Shown here: positions 57,382 through 64,000 of the stretch, one piece after another
Numbering within the stretch: position 1 is the first letter of the stretch
How the letters are laid out: every line of letters begins with the position of its first letter
Origin: Streptomyces resistomycificus
GTDB taxonomy: Bacteria; Actinomycetota; Actinomycetes; Streptomycetales; Streptomycetaceae
Reading direction: 5' to 3'
Length of the DNA: 64,000 nucleotides
NCBI RefSeq assembly: GCF_001514265.1
Contig: NZ_KQ948998.1
Location: 62,001 to 126,000 of the forward strand
Program-made: the position numbers and the translations under genes
The notes under the pieces: generated by a model
Databases searched by the model: none
Told to the model about the DNA's origin: nothing
What the model saw: the letters and a program-made list of their open reading frames with translations, nothing else

Positions 57382-58179
57382 TCACCCGAAGGTCGCCCGC
57401 TCCAGCCAGAACTCCAGCAGGGCCCGCTCCCCCAGCACCTCCACGTCCGCGCTGTCCAGCGGCAGGCGGCGGTAGAAGGCGAGCAGGACCGCGGTCAGCG
57501 GCCCCCGGAGGGCGACGGTCGCCTTCTCGTGCCCGCGACGCCACTCGAGGACGCCCTCGGTGAGCTCGACGATCCACTCGGCGTTCAGAGCGGGATCGGT
57601 GTCGGTGGCGTGCAGATGGATGCTGCGGCCCGGCCCGCGCAGCTCGTTCGCCACGTCGTGCGGCTGGGTCCGCTGCACGAACTCCACGATCTGCAGCCAC
57701 TCGTCGATCGCGTCGGCGGCCACCTCCGGAGCGACCTCGTAGGGCAGCCCGGCGGCGAGCGCGGCGTCGGCACGGTGGATCGTGATCTCGTGCGTCACAC
57801 GACGCGCCCAGAAACCGGCGTCGAAGATCCCGGCCCAGGACCAGACCTTGGCGTCGGGGCCGGCCTCCCGCAGCGTGGCGACGATCATCTCGCCGGTCTC
57901 CGCGAGCCAGGCGTCCAGCGCGGCGGCGTCACCCCGCACCCGCGGCCCGCCGCCCGACGGCACCTGATCCTCGGGAATCTCCTCCTCGGCCCGCGTCCGC
58001 ACCAGCAGCTCCACCCAGCGCAGGGCGCCACCGATATGCCGTACGAGCTGTTCGAGCGACCAGTTGGGACAGGTCGGCACGCTCGCGGACAGGTCCGCCC
58101 CCGAGGTCACCACGGTCCTCAACAGCGCTACCTGGTGGGCGATTTCGTCACAGTAGCGATCATGGGTGAGCAGCGTCAT
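57382..58179 (-). CDS. Maleylpyruvate-isomerase-fold (DinB-like, mycothiol-dependent) family protein
   Basis: A 265-residue protein with the MDMPI N-terminal domain. CPNWSLEQLVRHIGGALRWVE carries the first metal-ligand His. ARRVTHEITIHRADA supplies the two further His of the metal site, and a C-terminal MDMPI domain follows (GVLEWRRGHEK, then ALRGPLTAVLLAFYRRLP). The family uses mycothiol in isomerase or transferase reactions, but most members are uncharacterised. ATG 58179 is chosen with AGGG about 8-11 nt upstream. It follows the thiamine importer genes on the same strand after 25 nt and might share their transcript. Confidence 0.85.
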   Translation of the reverse strand: MTLLTHDRYCDEIAHQVALLRTVVTSGADLSASVPTCPNWSLEQLVRHIGGALRWVELLVRTRAEEEIPEDQVPSGGGPRVRGDAAALDAWLAETGEMIVATLREAGPDAKVWSWAGIFDAGFWARRVTHEITIHRADAALAAGLPYEVAPEVAADAIDEWLQIVEFVQRTQPHDVANELRGPGRSIHLHATDTDPALNAEWIVELTEGVLEWRRGHEKATVALRGPLTAVLLAFYRRLPLDSADVEVLGERALLEFWLERATFG

Positions 58180-58204
58180 GCCGCCGACCCTACGCGCCCG
58201 CCGA

Positions 58205-59227
58205 TCAGCCGAGCACGACGATTTCGGCCGCGTCGAACTCCACCCCGACCACGCCCCCGACCTCCGGCGCCTCCCGCAGCGCACACGCCGCCTCCAGCCG
58301 GGGCGCCTCCTCCTCCGGCTGGAGTTGTACGGCGACATGGGTCCCCCGGAACGTCCGGGCCGCCACCGTGCACCGCAGCCCCTCGTCCGCGTCGACGATC
58401 CGCACCCCCGCGGGCCGCACCAGCAAGGAGCGCACGCCCTGCGCGGCCCCCTCCGCGACCGGGAGCTTGCCCCACGGCGTGACGGCGGCCTCCCCGGCCA
58501 CCGTGCCCTCGACCACGTTCTCGAAGCCGAGGAAGCGGGCCACGAACTCGTCGGCGGGCCGCTGCCACACCTCCAGCGGCGTGCCGGACTGGGCGATCCG
58601 CCCGTCGCGCATCACCACCACCCGGTCGGCGAGCGCGAAGGCCTCGCCCTGGTCGTGGGTCACGGCGAGCACGGTCGTACCCAACCGGCCGAACAGCTCC
58701 CGCAGTTCGACGACCAGCCGCTCCCGCAGCGAGCGGTCGAGCTGGCCGAGCGGCTCGTCCAGCATCAGCAGCCGCGGCCGGGGCGCCAGGGCCCGGGCCA
58801 GCGCCACCCGCTGCTGCTCGCCCCCGGAGAGCGAGGCGACGGCCCGGCGCCCGGCGCCGGGAAGCCCGACCAGGTCGAGCAACTCCCCCACCCGCCGGGC
58901 CTGTTCGTCCTTGGACGCCCCGTGCATCCGCAGCCCGAAGGCGACGTTGCCGGCCACGTCCCGCTGCGGGAACAGCTGATGGTCCTGGAACATCAGCCCC
59001 ACACCACGCCGGTGCGCGGGCACGCCGGCCTGGTCGCGTCCGTCGAGCAGGACCCGTCCGCCGTCCAGGGGCTGGAGGCCGGCCACCGCCCGCAGCAGCG
59101 TCGACTTGCCACTGCCGCTGGGCCCGAGCACACACACGATCTCGTGCTCGGCGACACCGAGGCCCACTGCGTCCAGCACGGCCCGGCCACCGAACCGTAC
59201 GGTCGCTTCGTCAAGGCTCAGCAGCAT
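58205..59227 (-). CDS. thiQ: Thiamine ABC transporter ATP-binding protein
   Basis: A 340-residue ATPase with Walker A GPSGSGKSTLLRAV, signature LSGGEQQRVALARAL, Walker B LLMLDEPLGQLD and VTHDQGEA. A C-terminal TOBE-type regulatory domain is larger than in enterobacterial ThiQ. It abuts the permease gene (1 nt apart). The transporter type is assigned as thiamine from the binding-protein family and the TPP riboswitch upstream of the operon. Confidence 0.9.
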   Translation of the reverse strand: MLLSLDEATVRFGGRAVLDAVGLGVAEHEIVCVLGPSGSGKSTLLRAVAGLQPLDGGRVLLDGRDQAGVPAHRRGVGLMFQDHQLFPQRDVAGNVAFGLRMHGASKDEQARRVGELLDLVGLPGAGRRAVASLSGGEQQRVALARALAPRPRLLMLDEPLGQLDRSLRERLVVELRELFGRLGTTVLAVTHDQGEAFALADRVVVMRDGRIAQSGTPLEVWQRPADEFVARFLGFENVVEGTVAGEAAVTPWGKLPVAEGAAQGVRSLLVRPAGVRIVDADEGLRCTVAARTFRGTHVAVQLQPEEEAPRLEAACALREAPEVGGVVGVEFDAAEIVVLG

Positions 59228-60910
59228 CTAGAACTCCCCGGTCCGGTCGGTCCGCAGCCGCTCGAGCACCAGCAGCGCCACCGCGCACACAAGCATCAGG
59301 ATCGTCGAAAGGGCCATCGCCTGGCCGTAGTTGAGCTCTCCGGCCCGGCCGAGCAGCCGCGCCACGGCGACCGGCAGGGTCGGGTTGTCGGGCCGCGCGA
59401 TGAACACCGTCGCCCCGAACTCGCCGAGCGACACCGCGAAGGCGAACCCGGCCGCGATCAGCAGGGCCCGCCGCACCATCGGCAGGTCCACCTCACGCCA
59501 GACCCGGCACGGTGATGCCCCGAGCACCGACGCCGCCTCCCGCAGCCGCTGGTCCACGGCCCGCAGCACCGGCAGCATGGTCCGGACGACGAAAGGCACC
59601 CCGACCAGCGCCTGGGCCAGCGGCACCAGGATCCAGGTGCTTCTCAGGTCCAGCGGCGGCTCGTCCAGGGCGATCAGGAACCCGAAGCCGACCGTCACCG
59701 CGGACACCCCGAGCGGCAGCATCAACAGCGCGTCGAAGCCCCGTACGAACCGGCCCGCGTCCCGTCGGGTCAGCGCTGCCGCGGCCAGTCCGCCGATCAG
59801 CACGGCGATCAGGGTGGCGACGACCGCGTACTGGAGCGAATTGCCGATCGCCTCGATCGGGGCCACCAGGAAGACCCCACCGTCATCACTGGTCAGCGCA
59901 CGGTAGTAGCCGAAGTCTGGCGCGTCCAGGGACCGCTGCACCAGCACGGCCAGCGGCAACAGCAGGAGTACGGCGATGACGGCAAGGACACCTGCCAGCA
60001 GCGCCCACTGCCCCGTCCCGCGGGGCCGCCGCGCGGTCACGGACGCGTCCACCAGGCGCAGGGTGCTCTCCCGCCGCCGTACCGTCCCGGCGTGCACGGC
60101 GAGGATCGCGCCCACCGCCAGGAACTGGACGACGGTCAGGACCGCGGCCGTGGACAGGTCGAAGATCTCGGACGTCTGCCGGTAGATCTCCACTTCCAGG
60201 GTCGAGAAGGTCGGACCGCCGAGGATCTGCACCACACCGAAGGAGGTGAAGGTGAAGAGGAAGACCATGAGCGCGGCGGCGGCCACGGCAGGCGCCAGGG
60301 CGGGGAGGGTGACCTGCCGCCAGGCTTTCAGAGGCGACGCCCCCAGCATCCGCGCGGCCTCCTCCTGCCGCGGGTCGAGCTGGGACCAGAGCCCGCCCAC
60401 CGTCCGTACGACGACGGCGTAGTTGAAGAAGACGTGCGCGAGCAGGATGGCCCACACGGTGGTGTCGAGCCGTACGCCCCACAGCTCGTCGAGGAGTCCG
60501 CCGCGGCCGACGAGCGCGAGGAACGCGGTGCCGACGACGACGGTCGGCAGCACGAAGGGGACGGTCACCACGGCCCGCAGGACCTGCTTGCCGGGGAAGT
60601 CGAGACGGGCGAAGACATAGGCACCCGGCAGCGCGATCAGCAGGGTCAGCGCCGTGGAGGCTAGGGCCTGCCAGGTGGTGAACCACAGCACGTGCCGGAT
60701 GTCGGGCTCCGCGAGCACGTCCGTGAGGCGCCCGAAATGCCAGACCCCGTCGACCTTCAGTCCGCGCGCGACGATCGCGGCGACGGGGTAGGCGAAGAAG
60801 AGCCCGAAGAACGCGACGGGCGCGGCGACGAGGCCGAGCCGCACCGCCGCGCTCCGCGCGCGTCCCTTACGCGGGACCGCTTCGGCTACTTCAGTACGAG
60901 CGAGGTCCAC
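59228..60910 (-). CDS. thiP: Thiamine ABC transporter permease (two fused permease domains)
   Basis: A 560-residue membrane protein with about 12 helices in two homologous halves. Each half has an EAA loop: QEEAARMLGASPLKAWRQVTLP in the first (split motif) and LREAASVLGASPCRVWREVDLP in the second. Such fused permeases are typical of ThiP and of ferric-ion importers. GTG 60910 lies inside the 3' end of the binding-protein gene (25-nt overlap), so translation is coupled. Confidence 0.9.
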   Translation of the reverse strand: MDLARTEVAEAVPRKGRARSAAVRLGLVAAPVAFFGLFFAYPVAAIVARGLKVDGVWHFGRLTDVLAEPDIRHVLWFTTWQALASTALTLLIALPGAYVFARLDFPGKQVLRAVVTVPFVLPTVVVGTAFLALVGRGGLLDELWGVRLDTTVWAILLAHVFFNYAVVVRTVGGLWSQLDPRQEEAARMLGASPLKAWRQVTLPALAPAVAAAALMVFLFTFTSFGVVQILGGPTFSTLEVEIYRQTSEIFDLSTAAVLTVVQFLAVGAILAVHAGTVRRRESTLRLVDASVTARRPRGTGQWALLAGVLAVIAVLLLLPLAVLVQRSLDAPDFGYYRALTSDDGGVFLVAPIEAIGNSLQYAVVATLIAVLIGGLAAAALTRRDAGRFVRGFDALLMLPLGVSAVTVGFGFLIALDEPPLDLRSTWILVPLAQALVGVPFVVRTMLPVLRAVDQRLREAASVLGASPCRVWREVDLPMVRRALLIAAGFAFAVSLGEFGATVFIARPDNPTLPVAVARLLGRAGELNYGQAMALSTILMLVCAVALLVLERLRTDRTGEF

Positions 60911-61965
60911 GACTTGACCCAGTCGTCACGGTTTTCGGCGATCTTCGCCGGGTCCATGGTCTCGGGGTTCTCGGCCTGGGGGCCGTACTTCGTGAACTCC
61001 GGCGGCACCTGGGCGCCCTCCCGCACCGGGTAGACGAACATGTTGAGCGGCATGTCCTCCTGGAACTCCCTGGTGAGCAGGAAGTCGAGGAGCGCCTTGC
61101 CGCCCTCGGCGTTCTTCGCGTTGCTCAGCAGGCCCGCGTACTCGACCTGGCGGAAGCAGGTGCCCGTCGCGACACCCGTCGGCGCGGTCGTCGGCTTCGG
61201 GTCGGCGTAGATCACCTCGGCGGGCGGCGAGGAGGCGTAGGAGACGACGAGCGGGCGGTCGGCCTTGGCCTGCTTGCCGCCGGCCGAACCGGAGAACTCC
61301 TCGTTGTAGGCCTGTTCCCAGCCGTCGACGACCTTCACGCCGTTGGCCTTGAGCTTCTTCCAGTAGTCCTGCCAGCCGTCGTCGCCGTACTTCGCGGCGG
61401 TTCCCAGGACGAATCCGAGCCCCGGCGAGGACGTGGAGGCGTTCTCGGTGACGAGGAGGTTCTTGTACCGGGGCTTGATCAGGTCGTCGAACGAGTCGGG
61501 CGGGGTCAGCTTGTGCTTGCTGAAGTACGCCTTGTCGTAGTTGACGCAGATGTCGCCGGTGTCGATCGGTGTGACCCGGTGCTTGTCCTGGTCGACGCGG
61601 TACTCGGGCAGGACCAGGTCGGAGCCCTTCGCCTCGTACGACTGGAACAGTCCGTTGTCGAGCGCCCGCGACAGCAGGGTGTTGTCGACGCCGAAGAAGA
61701 CGTCGCCCTGCGGGTTGTCCTTGGTCAGGATCGCCTTGTTGACGGCCTGCCCGGCGTCGCCGTCCTTGAGGACCCTGACCTTGTAACCGGACTGCTTCTC
61801 GAAGTCGGCGAGGACGCTCTTGGAGACGGCCCACGAGTCGTGGCTGACGAGGGTCACGGTCTTCGAGTCGCCGCCGCTCCCGCCCTCGTCGGACGACCCG
61901 CACGCGGAGAGCGCGACGAGGCCGAGTCCCACGGCCGCGACCGTGGCCTTCTTGGTGATGCTCAC
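60886..61965 (-). CDS. thiB: Thiamine-binding lipoprotein
   Basis: A 359-residue solute-binding protein with lipobox LSAC (Cys22). The ThiB-type mature sequence includes LVSHDSWAVSKSVLADFEKQ, VFFGVDNTLLSRALD and SYASSPPAEVIYAD. Ligand-binding aromatic residues are expected in the DTGDICVNYD and TGTCFRQVEYAG regions. GTG 61965 has AGGAGG 6 nt upstream, an ideal site. Reading further upstream would enter the riboswitch. It is first in the thiBPQ operon. Confidence 0.93.
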   Translation of the reverse strand: MSITKKATVAAVGLGLVALSACGSSDEGGSGGDSKTVTLVSHDSWAVSKSVLADFEKQSGYKVRVLKDGDAGQAVNKAILTKDNPQGDVFFGVDNTLLSRALDNGLFQSYEAKGSDLVLPEYRVDQDKHRVTPIDTGDICVNYDKAYFSKHKLTPPDSFDDLIKPRYKNLLVTENASTSSPGLGFVLGTAAKYGDDGWQDYWKKLKANGVKVVDGWEQAYNEEFSGSAGGKQAKADRPLVVSYASSPPAEVIYADPKPTTAPTGVATGTCFRQVEYAGLLSNAKNAEGGKALLDFLLTREFQEDMPLNMFVYPVREGAQVPPEFTKYGPQAENPETMDPAKIAENRDDWVKSWTSLVLK

Positions 61966-61974
61966 TGAAATCCT

Positions 61975-62014
61975 CCTGGGGTGACCAGGAAGAGACGCGG
62001 CCCCGCCCGGGGCC
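61975..62014 (-). promoter_or_regulatory. Expression-platform hairpins of the thi operon leader
   Basis: CCTGG-N5-CCAGG (61975-61989) overlaps the 5' part of the AGGAGG ribosome site, and GGCCCCG-CC-CGGGGCC (61999-62014) lies just before. With the TPP aptamer upstream, the first could close the ribosome site when ligand is bound. That is the common translational mode in actinobacteria. Confidence 0.6.
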
Positions 62015-62065
62015 TCGGACACACTCCGAAGGTTCCCGGGCAGGGCGCAACAGCTCGAGTAGTGA

Positions 62066-62156
62066 CCGAACTTCCTACCCAGAATGACCTGGGCGAGGTT
62101 CAGAGGGTCTGCGGCCGGTGCCGCACTCTCAGCGCTGTGGCGCTCCCCTGTCGGAA
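62066..62156 (-). ncRNA. TPP riboswitch (THI element)
   Basis: The minus strand shows the conserved blocks of the thiamine pyrophosphate aptamer in order. CAGGGGAGC is the 5' start, and CUGAGAGUGCGG (CTGAGA at 62132-62127) is the pyrimidine-sensor arm. GACCCUCUGAACCU (GAACCT at 62101-62096) and CAGGUCAUUCUGGGUAGGAAG follow as the pyrophosphate side and closing helix. It is about 100 nt upstream of thiB and 43 nt past the rlmN stop. Thiamine pyrophosphate would repress importer synthesis. Confidence 0.97.
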
Positions 62157-62198
62157 TATGAAGATGTCGTCGTTCGAACAACGCGTACGAACGTCACA

Positions 62199-63305
62199 CT
62201 ACCGCTCGGTGGCGGCCAGCTGACCACAGGCCCCGTCGATCTCCTGCCCACGGGTGTCCCGGATGGTGACCGGTACTCCATGGGCGGCGATGGCCTCCAC
62301 GAACGCCTTCTCGTCCTCGGGACGGGAGGCGGTCCACTTCGACCCGGGCGTCGGGTTCAGCGGGATGAGGTTGACGTGCACGGGCTTGCCCTTCAGCAGC
62401 CGGCCGAGCCGGTCACCGCGCCACGCCTGGTCGTTGATGTCCCGGATCAGCGCGTACTCGATGGACAGCCGACGCCCGGACCGCTCGACGTACTCGAATC
62501 CGGCGTCGAGGACCTCGCGCACCTTCCACCGCGTGTTCACGGGGACCAGGGTGTCGCGCAGCTCGTCGTCGGGGGCGTGCAGCGAGATGGCGAGGCGGCA
62601 CTTGAAGCCCTCGTCGGCGAAGCGGTGGATCGCCGGGACGAGACCGACCGTCGAGACGGTGATCCCGCGCTGCGAGAGCCCGAGACCGTCGGGGGCCGGG
62701 TCGGTGAGGGCACGGATGGCGCCGACGACCCGCTTGTAGTTGGCGAGGGGCTCGCCCATCCCCATGAAGACGATGTTGGAGAGCCGGGCCGGTCCACCGG
62801 GAACCTCCCCGTCCCGCAGCGCCCGCATCCCGTCCACGATCTGATGGACGATCTCGGCGGTGGACAGGTTACGGTCCAGCCCCGCCTGCCCGGTCGCGCA
62901 GAACGGGCAGTTCATCCCGCACCCCGCCTGCGAGCTGATGCACATGGTCACCCGGTCCGGGTAGCGCATCAGCACGGACTCGACGAGCGTGCCGTCGAAC
63001 ATCCTCCACAGCGTCTTGCGCGTGGTGCCCTCGTCGGTCGACAGATGCCGCACGACCGTCATCAGCTCCGGAAGCAGTGCTTCCTGCAGCTTGGGCCGCG
63101 CGGCGGCCGGGATGTCCGTCCACTCCTGCGGGTCGTGCGCGTACCGCGCGAAGTAGTGCTGCGAGAGCTGTTTGGCACGAAACGGCTTCTCCCCGATCGC
63201 AGCCACCGCTTCCTTGCGCTCGGCGGGCGTGAGATCGGCGAGATGCCGCGGCGGCTTCTTGGCTCCGCGCGGGGCGACGAAAATGAGTTCTCCGGGCTTA
63301 GGCAT
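62199..63305 (-). CDS. rlmN: Dual-specificity 23S rRNA A2503 / tRNA A37 C2-methyltransferase
   Basis: A 368-residue radical-SAM enzyme. The iron-sulfur cysteines Cys129, Cys133 and Cys136 are in AGCGMNCPFCATG. SAM-binding IVFMGMGEPLANY and the resolving Cys360 in DGACGQL are present. It methylates A2503 of 23S rRNA in the ribosome exit tunnel. The length matches RlmN and lacks Cfr-specific features that I can recognise. ATG 63305 lacks a clear ribosome site. The thi riboswitch starts 43 nt past its stop, so the riboswitch may be transcribed partly from rlmN. Confidence 0.97.
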   Translation of the reverse strand: MPKPGELIFVAPRGAKKPPRHLADLTPAERKEAVAAIGEKPFRAKQLSQHYFARYAHDPQEWTDIPAAARPKLQEALLPELMTVVRHLSTDEGTTRKTLWRMFDGTLVESVLMRYPDRVTMCISSQAGCGMNCPFCATGQAGLDRNLSTAEIVHQIVDGMRALRDGEVPGGPARLSNIVFMGMGEPLANYKRVVGAIRALTDPAPDGLGLSQRGITVSTVGLVPAIHRFADEGFKCRLAISLHAPDDELRDTLVPVNTRWKVREVLDAGFEYVERSGRRLSIEYALIRDINDQAWRGDRLGRLLKGKPVHVNLIPLNPTPGSKWTASRPEDEKAFVEAIAAHGVPVTIRDTRGQEIDGACGQLAATER

Positions 63306-63383
63306 GGCTGTACCAGTGTCGCAGATCCATCGGAGTGACCCGGGCCCCCGCGATCCGGCCCTCCGGCCGCCCTCGTCGCCCGC

Positions 63384-63560
63384 TCAGAACATCCCGCCGA
63401 CCACCGCGGCGACCCGCGCCCCGTAGGTCTTCCAGCGGTGGGACGTCCGGCAGTACAGCCGGGGCCTGCGTCGCCCCGCCTGGTCGATGAGTGTGTCGCA
63501 CCAACGGCACGGCAGGTCGCCGTGGTATCCGCCGTCGTCCCCCAGCCGCGCTCTCGCCAT
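63384..63560 (-). CDS. Small zinc-ribbon protein, 58 residues
   Basis: The short protein has CRWCDTLIDQAGRRRPRLYC, a probable zinc site (CxxC, then Cys), then RTSHRWKTYG, where the His is the likely fourth ligand. This RPRxYC-x3-H pattern recurs in conserved small actinobacterial proteins of unknown function. ATG 63560 has AGGG at about 8 nt. The longer upstream reading is low-quality and repeat-bearing. It sits between cdsA and rlmN on the same strand. Confidence 0.75.
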   Translation of the reverse strand: MARARLGDDGGYHGDLPCRWCDTLIDQAGRRRPRLYCRTSHRWKTYGARVAAVVGGMF

Positions 63561-63591
63561 GGGCGGAACCCTAGTGACGCGCGCGTGCGGC

Positions 63592-63635
63592 GGTCCAGAC
63601 ATCCCGGTGCCGCGGTCCAGACATCCCGGTGCCGC
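63592..63635. repeat. 22-bp tandem duplication
   Basis: Two perfect, adjacent copies of GGTCCAGACATCCCGGTGCCGC lie in the gap between cdsA and the small zinc-ribbon gene. Probably a recent slippage event. Confidence 0.88.
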
Positions 63636-63663
63636 GGCTGGGCGGCCGTCGCACGGAACGCGC

Positions 63664-63689
63664 GGGGCCCCCGCCGAAGCGGGGGCCCC
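63664..63689 (-). terminator. Stem-loop terminator after cdsA
   Basis: A perfect 11-bp stem with loop CGAA (GNRA-like tetraloop position) 23 nt past the cdsA stop codon, on the minus strand. Confidence 0.88.
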
Positions 63690-63712
63690 GAGAAGACGTG
63701 CGGGTGGGGCGG

Positions 63713-64000
63713 TCAGCCCGAACCCACGAAGAGCACCAGCAGCAGCCACACCACGGGAGCCGTCGGCAGGAGCGAGTCCAGGCGGTCCATGATGCCCCCG
63801 TGCCCGGGAAGCAGCGTGCCCATGTCCTTGATGCCCAGGTCCCGCTTGATCATCGACTCGCCGAGGTCGCCCAGCGTGGCGCTGGCCGCGACCGCGAGGC
63901 CCAGCAGGAGTCCCTGCCACCAGGTGCCGTCGTCGATCACGAACTCCATGAGCAGCGCGCCCGCCGCCATGGCGAAGCTGACCGCGCCGAGCAGGCCCTC
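63713..64000 (-). CDS. cdsA: Phosphatidate cytidylyltransferase, C-terminal part (cut by window edge)
   Basis: The visible 95 residues include the CdsA signature SMIKRDLGIKDMGTLLPGHG followed by GIMDRLDS, and the last transmembrane helix (VVWLLLVLFVG). The enzyme makes CDP-diacylglycerol from CTP and phosphatidate in the inner membrane, for phospholipid synthesis. Reading frame runs open to position 64000. The residues before the signature form two further hydrophobic stretches. Confidence 0.96.
   Translation of the reverse strand, partial: EGLLGAVSFAMAAGALLMEFVIDDGTWWQGLLLGLAVAASATLGDLGESMIKRDLGIKDMGTLLPGHGGIMDRLDSLLPTAPVVWLLLVLFVGSG

Noticed and set aside
58205..61965. Ferric-iron importer
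   Set aside because: The fused permease fits both types, but the binding protein is ThiB-like and a TPP riboswitch precedes the operon.

Overview
The window is 64 kb of very GC-rich DNA with typical Streptomyces features: Tat-dependent lipoproteins, a CUT1 sugar importer with no ATPase of its own, LAETG-type cell-wall proteins, ECF sigma factors, and GTG/TTG starts with 1-4 nt gene overlaps. Housekeeping genes sit at the edges: the 5' part of dxr (non-mevalonate isoprenoid pathway) at the left end, and rlmN plus the 3' end of cdsA at the right end. The whole window reads as chromosomal core sequence. I saw no IS element, CRISPR array, tRNA or rRNA.

2.6-21.5 kb is a carbohydrate locus that I interpret as a complete xyloglucan utilisation system. 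A LacI repressor is followed by a GH31 alpha-xylosidase-type enzyme. Divergently from a GH3 beta-glucosidase runs one long minus-strand operon: sugar-binding lipoprotein, two permeases, GH74, GH42, GH95, GH12. Four copies of a GAAGCGCTTC-centred palindrome lie at the two control regions (2793-2899 and 18435-18608). GH74 (Tat signal) and GH12 (Sec signal) are exported and would cut the backbone. GH95, GH42, GH31 and GH3 have no signal peptide and would strip fucose, galactose, xylose and glucose inside the cell. A sulfotransferase gene (6142-7329) is embedded and unexplained.

21.6-52.6 kb is dominated by polyamine/GABA catabolism. It has an aldehyde dehydrogenase, a PucR regulator, gabT, an operon of aldehyde dehydrogenase-potD-potA-potB-potC-DAO oxidoreductase, a second PotD-like lipoprotein, another aldehyde dehydrogenase, and an Lrp regulator followed by a class III aminotransferase. 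Interspersed are a VirD4/TraG-like membrane ATPase, a PAP2 phosphatase behind unusual tandem hairpins, and a small protein whose Shine-Dalgarno sequence is buried in a long stem-loop. Other genes there are a NADAR protein, an adenosine-deaminase-family enzyme and a glycerophosphodiesterase. An ECF sigma factor fused to its own zinc anti-sigma motif and membrane anchor, a serine hydrolase, a second ECF sigma with a membrane partner, and a sortase-substrate pair complete it.

52.7-64 kb holds an ABC ATPase with a degenerate signature and its membrane partner, a VOC protein, a LOG-family protein, a LAETG surface protein behind a near-consensus promoter, and a mycothiol-dependent-isomerase-fold protein. 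A thiamine ABC importer (thiB-thiP-thiQ order) under a clear TPP riboswitch comes next, then rlmN, a small zinc-ribbon protein and the end of cdsA.
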